Assembly: GCA_036435485.1 (NCBI GenBank)
Contig: CM071600.1
Location: 159,662,546 to 159,726,545 of the forward strand
Direction: 5' to 3'
From: Saposhnikovia divaricata
Lineage: Eukaryota > Streptophyta > Magnoliopsida > Apiales > Apiaceae
Length of the DNA: 64,000 nt
Shown here: one piece after another, positions 34,729 to 45,099 of the stretch
Layout of the letters: every line of letters begins with the position of its first letter
Position numbering within the stretch: the first letter of the stretch is position 1
Made by a program: the position numbers and the translations under genes
The notes under the pieces: generated by a model
Databases searched by the model: none
What the model saw: the letters and a program-made list of their open reading frames with translations, nothing else
What the model was told of the DNA's origin: nothing

Positions 34729-35239
34729 TGTTGTGGAATAAAAAGTAGGGTATATTTATTTCGTATGGACTGCTAAGGTTAAGGGGAGCTTCGAGCTTTA
34801 ATGGCTGATCAAGTGTTTCATGACTTAACTCGGGTCCTCACAAGATGCCTACGTATCTTGCAATATATCAAGAATCAAGCCAAAAAACGTAGTTCTTGGT
34901 GTGAAAGAGCAAGTCCTTATATAGGTGATGAAAACCCTAGAATTAGGGTAGAGTTAGGAGACTTAATGGACAAGTCACAGCTTAGGCCCAATTCTAGAGC
35001 CTTCTAACAGATAAGAAGATAAGTATTAGAGGTATATGCCTTGGAGACCACTCCTGATATGATTTAGTTTCCTTGTTGACTCAAATTCGAAGTCTTATTT
35101 TTGGCTGATTTTACAGCTACGAAATTAATATCAATTCAAGGGTTTCGGGCCTCATTAATGGGCTTTAACCTTAGACCAACATAGGTTTAATTAATACCGC
35201 ATTTAATGTATTTCGAGGGTTTATCTTCAGCCCATATCA
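34729..35239 (-). repeat. 5' LTR of Tat-like element 1
   Basis: 511 bp, about 97 percent identical by eye to 26657-27167. It is followed on the plus strand by the ATTGT target duplicate. Confidence 0.93.
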
Positions 35240-35271
35240 ATTGTTTATATAAGGTGTTCTTTACGGAGTCC

Positions 35272-35272
<1 letters not shown>
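35240..35272. mobile_element. MITE, right end
   Basis: After the duplicated ATTGT, TTATATAAGGTGTTCTTTACGG continues the MITE and inverts the left end at 26151-26180. (TA)n sequence follows at once, as on the left side. Confidence 0.75.

Positions 35273-35314
<42 letters not shown>
35273..35314. repeat. TA microsatellite
   Basis: About 20 TA units next to the MITE end. A matching TA run at 26117-26140 lies at the other end, so the MITE inserted into or near a TA tract. Confidence 0.9.
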
Positions 35315-35315
<1 letters not shown>

Positions 35316-35452
35316 TAGAATTATTTTTTTTATAAATTTTTTATTTTCATTTCAATTTAGTATACATTAATTATAAATTAATATAATATTTATAACTAAT
35401 GATGTAAAATTTTAATTTACAATAATAAAACTTTAGACATTTAGTAGATTAG

Positions 35453-35945
35453 CACTACGCCATAGATTGCTTATAGCAACCCCAAAACTGTGTTACCATA
35501 GACCCCTGTTTGAAGTTGCCATAGGCCAAAATCGGGCTATGGTAACACTTTAGCCATGTTAGGATCTCAGCAGTAACTACAGGTATCAAAGGTAACATCA
35601 AAAACAACCTATGGTAACACGGCAAATGCGGTTACTAAAGACCTCTATAGCAACACCTTAAACACTCTACAGCAACATAGTTTGTGTGTTACAATAGATG
35701 ATACAAATTTGCATAATATTATAGGGCCCACACGTGGGGCCATTCCTGGGATCCACAAGCGGGGCCACACGTGGGATCCATATGTGGGGCCCACTTTTGG
35801 GCCTACTGTGGGGCCCACCTGCTAAATATACAAGGCCTATTGTAACACCTAATATGACCTACTGCAATAAATTCAATATGATAAAAATAACAGCCTATTG
35901 CAACACACTTTGTACCTATTGTAACACCACAAGTGTAACAAAATA
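35453..35945. repeat. Left TIR and subterminal repeats of CACTA 2
   Basis: Repeated GTTACCATAG, TATGGTAACAC and TATTGTAACACC words, plus a run of GGGGCCCACNNGTGGG-like words at 35725-35820. The right counterpart is 39700-39887. Confidence 0.85.
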
Positions 35946-36133
35946 AAAATGTATTGCTTGAATATTGAATTTCCCATTATACAAACCAACCACCAATTCA
36001 TTAACAACATAAGAAGTCAAGTAGCCAACAACATCATCAAATCCACCAGCACTATAGAACATAAACTAAAACATACAAGTACTAAAAGAAGATATACTAG
36101 GTCAAACGTAACTATGCAATTTCTGTATTGCCT

Positions 36134-37075
36134 TCAAATCATTAGCGGAGTACTAGCATCTTCTTGAGTTGGCTTGCATTTTTGCATCATGGAGAGCTGA
36201 AGATGGCAGGAAGCTCTCACCATATCCTCTGCTAATGATTCTGCATCTTTTACAAGTAATTCAAACTCTTCAATGAACTTCTTAGTAGTCCTGGCCAGCG
36301 CATGTTCAAAAAACAATATTTTGAAACGATTAGCTACAATAAATAATATAAGAAAATTCAAGCTATCAATACTCTTAGAAGTGTAGATTTGATTTAAAAA
36401 AGGAATGTAAAACAAGTTCACCAACTTAAAAATACATATCTGAAGATAATAGTAGAGGAACGACATGCCTTGATAATTTTCTAGATAGGTGGTGAGCTTG
36501 CTATCTTTTTATCCAATTAACCGGAATAGAATTCTGGATCTTTGCTCTCTGAATAATATATGCAACTCTTTGCCTCTTTGCCTGTATTTTATTCCACATG
36601 TAGGTAATATGTAAGGCTTGTAACCAGTCAAAGATTTTAAAAAATAAATAATAAGTTGTAACAATTAGATGTACAAGGAGAAAAAAGTATACTAATGCAA
36701 TAGAACTTGTTAAATTTTCTTTCAAAAAAACATAGTTAATAGAGTTAATCGATAACTTTAAATAGATGACAAGGAAATAACTATATACCAGTTGATACAG
36801 TTTTGTAATAAAGTTCCGCTTCTCTTCCTTTGCAGTGGGCGCAGATTGTACTGTCTGGATTACTGGCAAAGAACACAACAGGAATTAGTTCACAGCCTAC
36901 TACATTTAATCTTTAAGTTTCCAAAAAAAATATTAAAATAAGAGACAGGCACTCCATCTCAATCAGCAAGTATAGTAAAGAGATTTAGAGGGTACTTTTA
37001 GATCTATGTAGCACATCGGTGAATAATGATTGGCAAGAAGCTGCAGTTTTTCTTCCTGGACGATTTCTCTGCAAT
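36134..37075 (-). pseudogene. Captured exon-like fragments, source unknown
   Basis: Four short coding-looking pieces on the minus strand. 36950-37070 encodes NRPGRKTAASCQSLFTDVL. 36790-36870 encodes VIQTVQSAPTAKEEKRNF. 36500-36600 encodes WNKIQAKRQRVAYIIQRA. 36134-36310 encodes TTKKFIEEFELLVKDAESLA and an MVRASCHLQLSMMQKC helix. Gaps between them are AT-rich and intron-like. They may come from one gene in order. I do not recognise the family; the last piece looks alpha-helical. Confidence 0.4.
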
Positions 37076-37434
37076 TCAAAAAGAAGTTGTCAGGCAAAAA
37101 ATGTATGAAAACACATAAAAACAAACCATTTTAATCTCTTCACAAATTAAGAATTTATTACAAGTTTCATCAAATTTTGTGTCGCTGTGGTTTAATCAGA
37201 TGATCAGATCTCAGGTTTTTGCATGTTTCGCTGTGGGTTTGTTTGCAAGATTTATAATCTCTAGAATATCGAAACTAAATGTCGTAAAAATCAATAGCAA
37301 ATTTCCTTGCAGTCTGGAATAATTTATTCCATGAAACACCCATAGCCTATGAACTGTATCAGTATCATTTGGTCTCTATTATTGCATGTTATACAGAAGA
37401 ATTTAACCTTGGTACCTTATAAGTTGGTCTTGTT

Positions 37435-37735
37435 TCATTTCTGGACCAGGATTATTAGTGCTCTGAACTCCAGGACTTGAAATTTAACACCTTTGCTAGA
37501 AGTGTGCACATGAAGGGAAGAAAACTGAGAATAAGCCTCACTGATAGAGTGGTGGTTGTTCTCAATTGAAAGGGAGCTAGCTTCAGACTCCTCTTCACGA
37601 GCTATTGTACTTGGATGCCTAATAAGCACACTTCCATGCCCTATCTCAACAGAGACCATCGGAGTGTCACTGTCGAACAGCAAATCTTCCTCAGCGGATC
37701 CAGACAAGTATGACTGTTGTTCATGTAAGATGATA
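37435..37735 (-). pseudogene. Captured Ser/Glu-rich coding fragment, source unknown
   Basis: Open on the minus strand for about 95 codons: QQSYLSGSAEEDLLFDSD, then GSVLIRHPSTIAREEESEA, then FSSLHVHTSSKGVKF. Composition is that of an acidic, disordered tail. A short CCAGACAAGTATGACTG repeat sits at 37698-37715 and 37757-37773. No family recognised. Confidence 0.4.
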
Positions 37736-37961
37736 TGTAAATCTTTAGTAATAATCCAGACAAGTATGACTGGTGACTCTCATTAGTTCACCATAATAAT
37801 CGCCCAAAACAAGGTTAAAGAGCTTCCCTTTTCTGAACATGACAATTACGGCCTACTAAGAGCTCATTATATTGTCCAGCAGAACACTTTGGGGATGTAC
37901 AACGGAAAAAACAGTAATCATTTACTGATAAATCGAGTATGTAAAAAACAAATGGAAGTAA

Positions 37962-38061
37962 TTAAATATGAGCAGCAGCAAATGGAAGCTTGCTCCCATT
38001 GTAATAGTACAGGTCCTTCAAGTTAACAAAAATACCTTGTGCAGTTTCAGGTCGCATGTAC
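37962..38061 (-). pseudogene. Captured glycyl-tRNA synthetase exon
   Basis: Encodes YMRPETAQGIFVNLKDLYYY and GSKLPFAAAHI, the conserved motif of class II glycine-tRNA ligase that binds the acceptor end (RPETAQG is diagnostic). It follows a TGCTGCAG acceptor and runs into a TAA at 37962-37964 a few codons after LPFAAA, where the native protein would continue QIGQAFRNE-like. A single exon-sized piece with no function on its own. Confidence 0.88.
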
Positions 38062-38196
38062 CTGCAGCAAGTAATTAAATATTAGTTAACCAATTGAAAG
38101 ACTTGAATAACAAAATAGAGTTCCTAAATGACCTAATCACTGTGACATAAAACCAACTCATTTATTGCAATAAAAAATCATTAACTCGTATATAGA

Positions 38197-38214
38197 TGTG
38201 TGTGTGTGTGTGTG
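38197..38214. repeat. Short GT microsatellite
   Basis: About nine GT units inside the CACTA 2 interior, between the glycyl-tRNA synthetase and NHL pieces. Confidence 0.8.
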
Positions 38215-38243
38215 AGCATGGGTCAGAATGACAAAGAACATAC

Positions 38244-39124
38244 CCAATATGTTTCCTCTGTCATCCACAGTAAGTCCCTTCGGAAGAGATACATGCTCAA
38301 GTCTGATAAACAAGAAAGAAGGTTTATACATTGTAGTTGAAGAGATGCCTCAATATAATGCAGCAAAAAATATATAATGCCACCTAGTCCAGTGAAAGGT
38401 TGAATTTGATTAATGGTATATCTTTAAGTACTACAATACCATTAATTAGTATGAGTATGTACGATTTAAAAAGTTACCAAAACTTAAGCAAGAAAAGAAT
38501 ATCATAACAAGCTGCCAAATTGTATAACCCCTACTCAAAACACCTTATGGCGTTATACTAGTTGCTGAGCTATGCTTAATTGCTAATGGACAAAAAAACG
38601 AAAACCAATAAGCTTCCCAAAGCTGTCATCATGATAAAATCTATCAAACATATATGGCCAATGAGAGCAAATACTTCTAAAATTGAAGACTACGCATAAT
38701 TAATCAAGGAAGAATCAAATTATAGCTACTTACATTGTGACAAAGAGGAGGAAATCTTGTTAAGATTACTATTCACAGAATCCAAAACCAAAAGGTCTCC
38801 ACTCGACAAAACCTCGACAGTATAAGGCTCAATCCCAAGCTTACTTCCATCGAAAACTTTCTCGACAGTGTATCCACTCTCAAACTTCATCATAGGACGG
38901 CTAGTAATTGCTAAACACAAATAAATATAAAACCCCCAATTGCTCAACATTTCAAAAATATAGATACATACACAAAAAATGAAGACGAACAAAAGCAAAT
39001 GAACAAAGGCCAAGCAACTAGAACAAAGCAAATGAACAAACTTACCCAATATATCGAATTGAAGACGAACCGCAGAAGGACTCTGTCGAAGTGAGGATTG
39101 GATTAAAGAGGGGAGACAGAGCAA
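38244..39124 (-). pseudogene. Captured NHL-repeat protein exons
   Basis: Fragments of a plant NHL-domain protein in native order on the minus strand. The first piece ends FDILG|GTAAG near 39047. 38730-38910 encodes KVFDGSKLGIEPYTVEVL and GDLLVLDSVNSNLNKISSSL, then GTAAGT. 38244-38302 encodes LPKGLTVDDRGNIL between TTATCAG and GTATG. In intact homologues the second and third pieces flank a segment with an AGS-G-GHVDG region that is missing here. NHL repeats form beta-propellers; these pieces cannot. Splice sites are kept, so the source was genomic DNA. Confidence 0.85.
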
Positions 39125-39887
39125 GAGATATATTTGGGTGAGATCTGTACTATCTATTCACTTAAGGGCTTTGACCCATTTGTTCACTTTACTCTTAGGC
39201 GGGGGATTGAAAATTTTCCAAAAATTTCATTTCCCGGCTATAGCTAACTCATAAAATGATAATATTATATAAAAATTATAAAAATTTATTCATAGTACAT
39301 TGTAAAGAATGTTAATAGTAACATATCACTATAAATATTTTAATATAATTATTAATAATTTTACCACCTTATTATCAATATTATTCTAGAGCATATGTAT
39401 GTAGTCAAAATTAAACTATTACTCTTTTCTATCGATTTATCATATCACAAATGTCTATTATTAGTAATTTTTAAAATGGTCATTTGTGATATATAATATT
39501 AATATAGATTTTTAATATAAAAAAAACTTTAAAAAAAGTATTACGTTTTAAAATATTAATTTTTAAAATGGTCATTTGTGATGGAATATTACGTTTTAAA
39601 ATGATTACTTCAACAATTTTGTTAAAATTAATTATTTTTAAAGTCCAATAATTATTAAATCATTAATTTTAAATAAAATAAAATTGTGTTCATGAATACT
39701 CTATGGTAACACAGCTCATGGTGTTACCCAATGTAACACCTTTCATAGCTATGGTAACATACTTTTGTGGATTTGGTAACACCACAATCAAAAGGTTGCG
39801 ATAGCTCAAAATTTTCATAGCTATGGTAACATCCAAGATGGTAACACCCATGCCAAAAGGTTGAGATAGGCCATCTATGGCGTAGTG

Positions 39888-40337
39888 TAGTTAGAATATT
39901 TTTAGATATTAAGTTTCCTTTCTATTGAAAATCTATCAACTGTTATAAATATTTATAATTATATGGACGTCCTTTGGTTTTTCACTTTCTTGTAACTCTT
40001 GAACCTTTGGCTTTTCATTAAATTTGTAACTCTCACCATGTAGCCTATATAAAGGTACATTTGTCTTGTGAATGAAGATTAGAAAATGATCTCATCTTTG
40101 ATCTCTTCCATTTTCTATATTATCTAGCTCTTTTAGATTTCTCTTTATATTATCATTTCACAATTCATAATATATACAAAACACGTTATCAGCACGACTA
40201 GCTCTTTCGCTCCGTTAATATGATGGTTGATTATATCCAAGAGGTTCAAGGTGATCAATCTAAAACTTTAGAGAATTGTTGATTACACTTTAAGATTATA
40301 AGGTACACATCTTTATCATTATCTTCATTTTCAAAGT
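39888..40337 (+). mobile_element. Possible copia-type LTR and leader fragment
   Basis: Contains a TATA box (CTATATAAAGG at 40045-40055), then a T-rich transcribed-leader-like stretch, then ATACAAAACACGTTATCAGC at 40176-40195. The CACGTTATCAGCACGA motif resembles the primer-site region of some plant Ty1/copia elements. No second LTR or coding region was found; the segment is cut on the left by CACTA 2 and on the right by Tat-like element 2. Confidence 0.4.
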
Positions 40338-40853
40338 TGTTGTGGAATAAAACTTTCGTTATCGAATTGTGGCTAGGGTTTGTGTGTATTTAATACAAAG
40401 GGGTTGGTGAGCTTCGAACTTTAATGGCTGTTTCTGTGTTCGAGACGGATCGGTCTTCACAGAGTGCTTACGTATCTCGTTATTGAGAATCAAGCCAAGA
40501 CGTAGTTCTGAGAATGAGGGGTCCGACCCTTATTTAGGCTGAGAAGCCTTAGAGTTAGAGTAGAGTTTGGAGACTTGGTGGGCAAGTCAGCCATGAGAAA
40601 GGTTCTAGACTCTTATCTTGTAGGAGTCCGTTTCCTTGTTGAAGTAGGTGCCTTGGAGGCTACTCATAAAGATATATATTGCATCCTTATCCGACACTTA
40701 TCGCTGAGCTGTTTATCACCCATAATATTAATTACGAAATTAATATTAAATTAGGGTTTTGGGCCTCATTAATGGGCTTCGTATTTGGACCAAACTAGGT
40801 CTAATTAATACAACATTGATTGTGTCTTTAGGGCTTATTTTTAGCTCATATCA
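40338..40853 (-). repeat. 3' LTR of Tat-like element 2
   Basis: On the plus strand it runs from TGTTGTGGAATAAAAC to GCTCATATCA. It is next to a polypurine tract (plus-strand TTTGCCCCCCAACTTCT), identical in type to that of element 1. Confidence 0.9.
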
Positions 40854-41149
40854 TTTGCCCCCCAACTTCTAGGAAAACCGATCAGGTTTTCGTAGAAGTT
40901 ATATTTGCCTTAATCGAGACTCGGGATTGTTTTTATCCCTTACCTAGGACTTCTTAATTTTTCTACCCTTATACGGGGATTTTGGTTTACACTAGTGTTT
41001 TACGACGATTGGCCTTATTCGAAGCTTGTAACTTGTGCTTGCTTTTAGCAATTTTGGCACTTTCACATAGCTTTTATGCATTATTAGCATAAATTATTGC
41101 TCAATTTTTCAAGAAAATATTTCTATAATTTTCCTCATATTTTTCTATA

Positions 41150-41440
41150 CTTTTCCTAATATTTGAGGAATTTCGATGTACCCACAGGTATTTTCCGTAA
41201 ATTTTCCTAATAATTTAGGAATTTTTATGTACCCACAAGTATTTTTCGTAATTTTTCCTAATAATTTAGGAATTTTTATATACTAACAGGTATTTTCCAT
41301 AATTTTTCCTAATAATTAAGGAATTTTTATATACCCACGGGTATTTTTCGTAATTATTCCTAATAATTTAAGAATTTGTATGTACCCAAATGTATTTTTC
41401 TTAATTTTTCCTAATAATTTAGGAATTTTCTCGTCAATAT
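41150..41440. repeat. Diverged copy of the 51 bp array
   Basis: About five units of TTTTTCCTAATAATTTAGG plus GTACCCAC-AGTATTTT, homologous to 27480-27930 but with fewer, less uniform copies. Confidence 0.88.
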
Positions 41441-41805
41441 GTGAAGTCCAGGGACCTTTTTGTAAAAATATAAACAGCAGGGGCCATTTTGTCAATTTGT
41501 AAATTGCAGTAATCTTTCTGTTGAGTGTGCAGAACTTGAATGACCAAACAGCATTTTTGCCATTTCAGTTGTCACCTGATCGACTTCGACCAGGCCTAGT
41601 CGAATTAAGGGTCGTTTGTTTTTCTTGGTCGAAAGCTTTCTCGAGCAGAAATCCTGCTCGATTCGAGCAGGATTGAGGTCGAAGAAGAACTTTTTTTTCC
41701 ACACCCTTCGATCAAGGCCGGTCGAAATAAGGGTTCAATTGGCTGCTAGTTGAAGCTTTTTTCGATCAGGAACCTGGTGTTTTTCAACCAGGATTTTGGT
41801 CGAAT

Positions 41806-41807
41806 GA

Positions 41808-41860
<53 letters not shown>
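41806..41860. repeat. TA microsatellite
   Basis: About 25 TA units with one or two interruptions, in the 3' untranslated region of Tat-like element 2. Confidence 0.9.
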
Positions 41861-41861
<1 letters not shown>

Positions 41862-42189
41862 AATATTATTATTCTATAATAATATTTCTTTTGTTCGAAT
41901 CCCGGATAATTTCGATCCCCAAATCGGAGGTGTCCCGCTTGGATAAAATTTCATTCGAATAAAGTCCGACCCGGATTTTATCATTATTATTTTTAACAAT
42001 AATAATAATAATTTTTATATATTATTGTAAATAATAATATATTTGTAATTTTTGAGGGGTCAACAGCCCTTATATTTTCGTAATTTAAGATCGTATTTTT
42101 GGCCTTGTTAGCTCCCAAATTTACGAAATTCGTTCGGAATTGAGGTCATTCATGACTTTAGGCGCGTATAAATTTTCATTAAATCATCC

Positions 42190-42690
42190 CTTTTTCTTGT
42201 ACCAGGATTCGTGGTATTTTAGATCAGAATTTTGATCAGGATTTCTGACCCCTTAGATCAGGATTTTCGATCAGGAATCCTAACCCTTAGATCAGGATTT
42301 TCGATCAGGAATCCTGACCCCTTCGACCAGGATTCTTATCAAAATAAAGGCCTTCCCGGTCTCTTGGTCAAAAGGATTTTCGATCAGGAACCCTGACCTC
42401 TTAGACCAGGATTCTGATCGAAATAAGGGCCTTCCCGGCCTCTTGGTCGAAAGGATTTTCGATCAGGAACCCTGACCCCTTAGACCAGGATTCTGATCGA
42501 AATAAGGGCCTTTCCGGCCTCTTGGTCAAAAGGATTTTTTATCAGGAACCCTGACCCTTAGATCAGGAATCCTGACCCCTTAGACCAGGATTCTGATCGA
42601 AATAAGGGCCTTCCCAGCTTCTTGGTCGAAAGGATTTTCGATCAGGAATCCTGACCCCTTAGACCAGGATTCTGATCCAAATAAGGGCCT
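42190..42690. repeat. Tandem array, about 79 bp unit, 5-6 copies
   Basis: The unit combines GGATTTTCGATCAGGAA, CCTGACCCCTTAGACCAGG, ATTCTGATCGAAATAAGGGC and CTTCCCGGCCTCTTGGTCGA. CTTCCCGG recurs every 79 bp. TGATC/GATCA words make it partly self-complementary. One extra unit sits inside RNase H coding sequence at 43345-43425. Confidence 0.9.
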
Positions 42691-42699
42691 TCATTTGGA

Positions 42700-43800
42700 T
42701 GGAACGTGGCCTCTTCGAGCATTTAGCTCCTTACAGCTAGCTTCCGTAACTCCGTGGCATCGTTTGGCAACCATCCATTCTCAAGGTGTGCTTTGATAGG
42801 ATCGATCCAGCATCCTTATATTTCGACAGGAGCAATAATCTTAGAATTAATTGTAGGGGTTCTCAGAACTTGGAAGTAGACGCTTCAAAATGGGTCTCGA
42901 CCTTTGAGGAAGCATGCTAAGAGAAGGCATCGGCCTTTGTATTTTCCTCCCTTGGGATATACTTAACGGGGCACTCGTCGAAATGGGCTATCGCAACTTT
43001 CACATTCCTCAAGTACTTGGCAATATTCTTTTCTCTAGCCTCAAACTCTCCATTGACTTGTGAGACTACCAGCTTTGAGTCTTCACAGACTTTTAGGTTC
43101 TTGACCCTCAGGGCTCTTGTCAATCCAAGGCCGGCTATTAGAGCTTCATACTCTTCCTCGTTGTAGGTTATTTGGAAATCCAACTTCAAGGCATACTCAA
43201 CTGCGAACCCATCGGGGCTTTGCAGAACTAAACCTACACCACTGTTTTTTGTTTTTGATGCCCCATCAAAATAGAGCATCCAATACTCCTTCTTCTCTTC
43301 TAGGGGGTTCTCACCTTGTTGACCTTTCCGGTCTATTACCTCCTTAGATCAGGATTTTCGATCAGGAATCCTGACCCCTTAGACCAGGATTTAGATCGAA
43401 ATAAGGGCCTTCCCAGCTTCTTGGTTATCAATGGCATATTCAACCACGAAGTCAGCTAGAGCCTGGGCTTTGATGGCCGTCCTAGGCTTGTACTTAACAT
43501 CAAATTATCCTAGTTCGATTGCCCACTTAATGCGCATACCACTAGTTTTCGGGCAGTGGATTATGTTCCTTAATGGTTGGTCCATCAGGACTTCAATTTT
43601 TTGTGCTTGGAAGTATGGTCGTAGCTTCCTTGATGCTGTTTTAATGCCAACACATACTTTTCGTTAGCTGAGTAATTCAACTCAGCTCCATGCTATACCT
43701 TGCTTACATAGTAGATAGGTTTCTGAACCTTGCTCTCCTCCTTTATGAGGACGACACTCAATGCTTGCTAAGAGATTACCAAAGATAAATACAAGGTTCC
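42700..43800 (-). pseudogene. RNase H remnants of Tat-like element 2
   Basis: 43279-42917 is an open RNase H domain (MLYFDGASKTKNSGVGLVLQ, EEYEALIAGLGLTRALRVKN, VKYIPREENTKADAF). It continues below 42917 into the linker before integrase, then stops at the repeat array. 43430-43800 corresponds to the end of RT and the first RNase H region of element 1, with stops and frameshifts. A 79 bp repeat unit interrupts the join at 43345-43425. Confidence 0.85.
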
Positions 43801-44300
43801 AAAGTTAGTTATCAGACCTTCTTGGTTTTCTTGGACTCCTTTGCCTTGATCAAGGATGCCCTTGGATTCCCTGATCCTTGGTTGAGATTCAAGGTTTGTT
43901 GTTAGCCTTTCATGGATTAAGTGGCCACATGTGGCTTAATTGTTCATCTTATCTTACATCCAAGGTCCTTTATGGACTTGAACTTTAATTCGATTGTGTT
44001 GTAACCTAACTCTCGACCCTTCAGGGTTTTATCTATGCATTTGTTTGTTTCTATTCATTCGTGTATTCTTTTATTTTCGGTACTTGGTCATCTTTGACTT
44101 ACACACATCAGGTGCTTGGCACATAAATAGAATCATAGAACAAAAAGCAAACTTGCATTAATAACTTAAAATGGGTTCAACCCTTACATGGAGTACTACT
44201 GTCCTACTCGGAGCGACATGCTCTACATGGTTTCATCGAACCTTATTTCTACTTCTACTAGATAAGTATGAAGCTAAGTCCTACTAAGATAGTTTGAACC
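43800..44300 (-). other. Displaced post-pol segment in Tat-like element 2
   Basis: 44150-44290 matches the sequence just downstream of pol in element 1 (28830-28970), including TGGGTTCAACCCTTACAT. Here it lies between protease and RNase H, so it is out of place. Confidence 0.7.
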
Positions 44301-44318
44301 CATTGGGGCTTTGCAAGA

Positions 44319-45059
44319 CTAGGCCTGCATTGCTTGATTTTGTTTTCGATGTTCCATCAAAATAGAGCACCCACTATTCCTTCTGGTCTCCTCATTCTTA
44401 TTCTGAAGTTCACTTCCTGGGTGGGGTACTAACTCCTGCCCCCCGACTTCTTGGTTGCCAATGGTACATTTAACCACGAAGTCAATTGATGCCTTAACCT
44501 TGATGGCTATCCGAGGCTTATGTGTGTTGTCCTCTACTAGCCTTTCTTGGTGTTCCTTATCACTACGGATATTTATGTCTTCAATCGGAAGAACCTGCCC
44601 CCCGACTCCATCAGGCCTTAACGCGGCTACATAACAGCTCCTAGCCATTTCCTGGTTACCTTTTTGTTCTCCTACACCATTCCTAGTTGGAAACTTGATC
44701 TTCATGTGATAGGTTGAGGCCACAGCCTTAAAAGCGTGGAGTCCAGTCCTCCCGAGGATGGCATTGTAGGTGGAAGATGCTTTGATAACCAAAAAGTTTA
44801 GCATCTGAGTGGCCTCTATTGGCTTCTATCTGATGGTAACAGGCAACTGAATAGTTCCCTCAACTTTAGATTCCACTCCATTAAACCCGTATATGGGCGT
44901 GTTGGAGGGGGTCAACTGAGAGTTGTTATACCCCATCTTTACAAACGCATCATGAAACAGAATGTCAACGGAAGTTCCATTGTCTATCAAGACTCGCTTC
45001 ACCTCTGAGTTTCCAATCACGGGAGTTATGACTAGCGGGTCATCATGGGGGAACTTCAC
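44319..45059 (-). pseudogene. Protease remnant of Tat-like element 2
   Basis: 45059-44826 carries VLIDNGTSVDILFHDAFVKM; the usual DNGAS is DNGTS here. A stop interrupts, then 44804-44319 carries AILGRTGLHAFKAVAST and continues straight into FVVKCTIGNQEVGGQELV, which in element 1 lies between the two RNase H domains. RT is therefore deleted between them. Confidence 0.88.
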
Positions 45060-45099
45060 CTCTGATTGCTACCTCAGCTCTTGTAAGCTTCGGTATTTC

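Larger units (their letters stand above)
26657..35239 (-). mobile_element. Tat-like Ty3/gypsy retrotransposon 1, complete but inactivated
   Basis: An 8583 bp element on the minus strand, bounded by 511 bp LTRs and by a perfect 5 bp target duplication ATTGT (26652-26656 and 35240-35244). It contains a primer site, a gag-protease ORF, and pol in the order RT, RNase H, second RNase H, integrase, which identifies the Tat branch of Ty3/gypsy. A 1.8 kb repeat-rich 3' untranslated region precedes the polypurine tract. The LTRs differ at about 15 of 511 sites by eye. Pol has nonsense and frameshift lesions, so it is not autonomous now. It inserted into a MITE. Confidence 0.95.
35453..39887 (-). mobile_element. 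Second CACTA transposon, non-autonomous, carrying gene fragments
   Basis: CACTACGCCATAGATTGC at 35453 is matched by the inverse CTATGGCGTAGTG ending at 39887. Perfect 3 bp target duplication TAG (35450-35452 and 39888-39890). Length 4435 bp. Subterminal zones carry repeated GGTAACAC / GTGTTACC words. These differ from the GTTGCAATA words of the element at 19338, so the two belong to different families. No transposase. The recognisable captured fragments (NHL-repeat protein, glycyl-tRNA synthetase) are on the minus strand. Confidence 0.94.
40854..42690 (-). other. Repeat-filled 3' untranslated region of Tat-like element 2
   Basis: No ORF. It contains the polypurine tract, a diverged 51-58 bp array (41150-41440), a TA run (about 41806-41860) and a 79 bp array (42190-42690). 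Confidence 0.8.

Noticed and set aside
42190..42690. A possible CRISPR-like array because of regular 79 bp spacing
   Set aside because: The whole unit is repeated with no unique spacers, and it sits in a plant retrotransposon 3' UTR; it is an ordinary tandem array.
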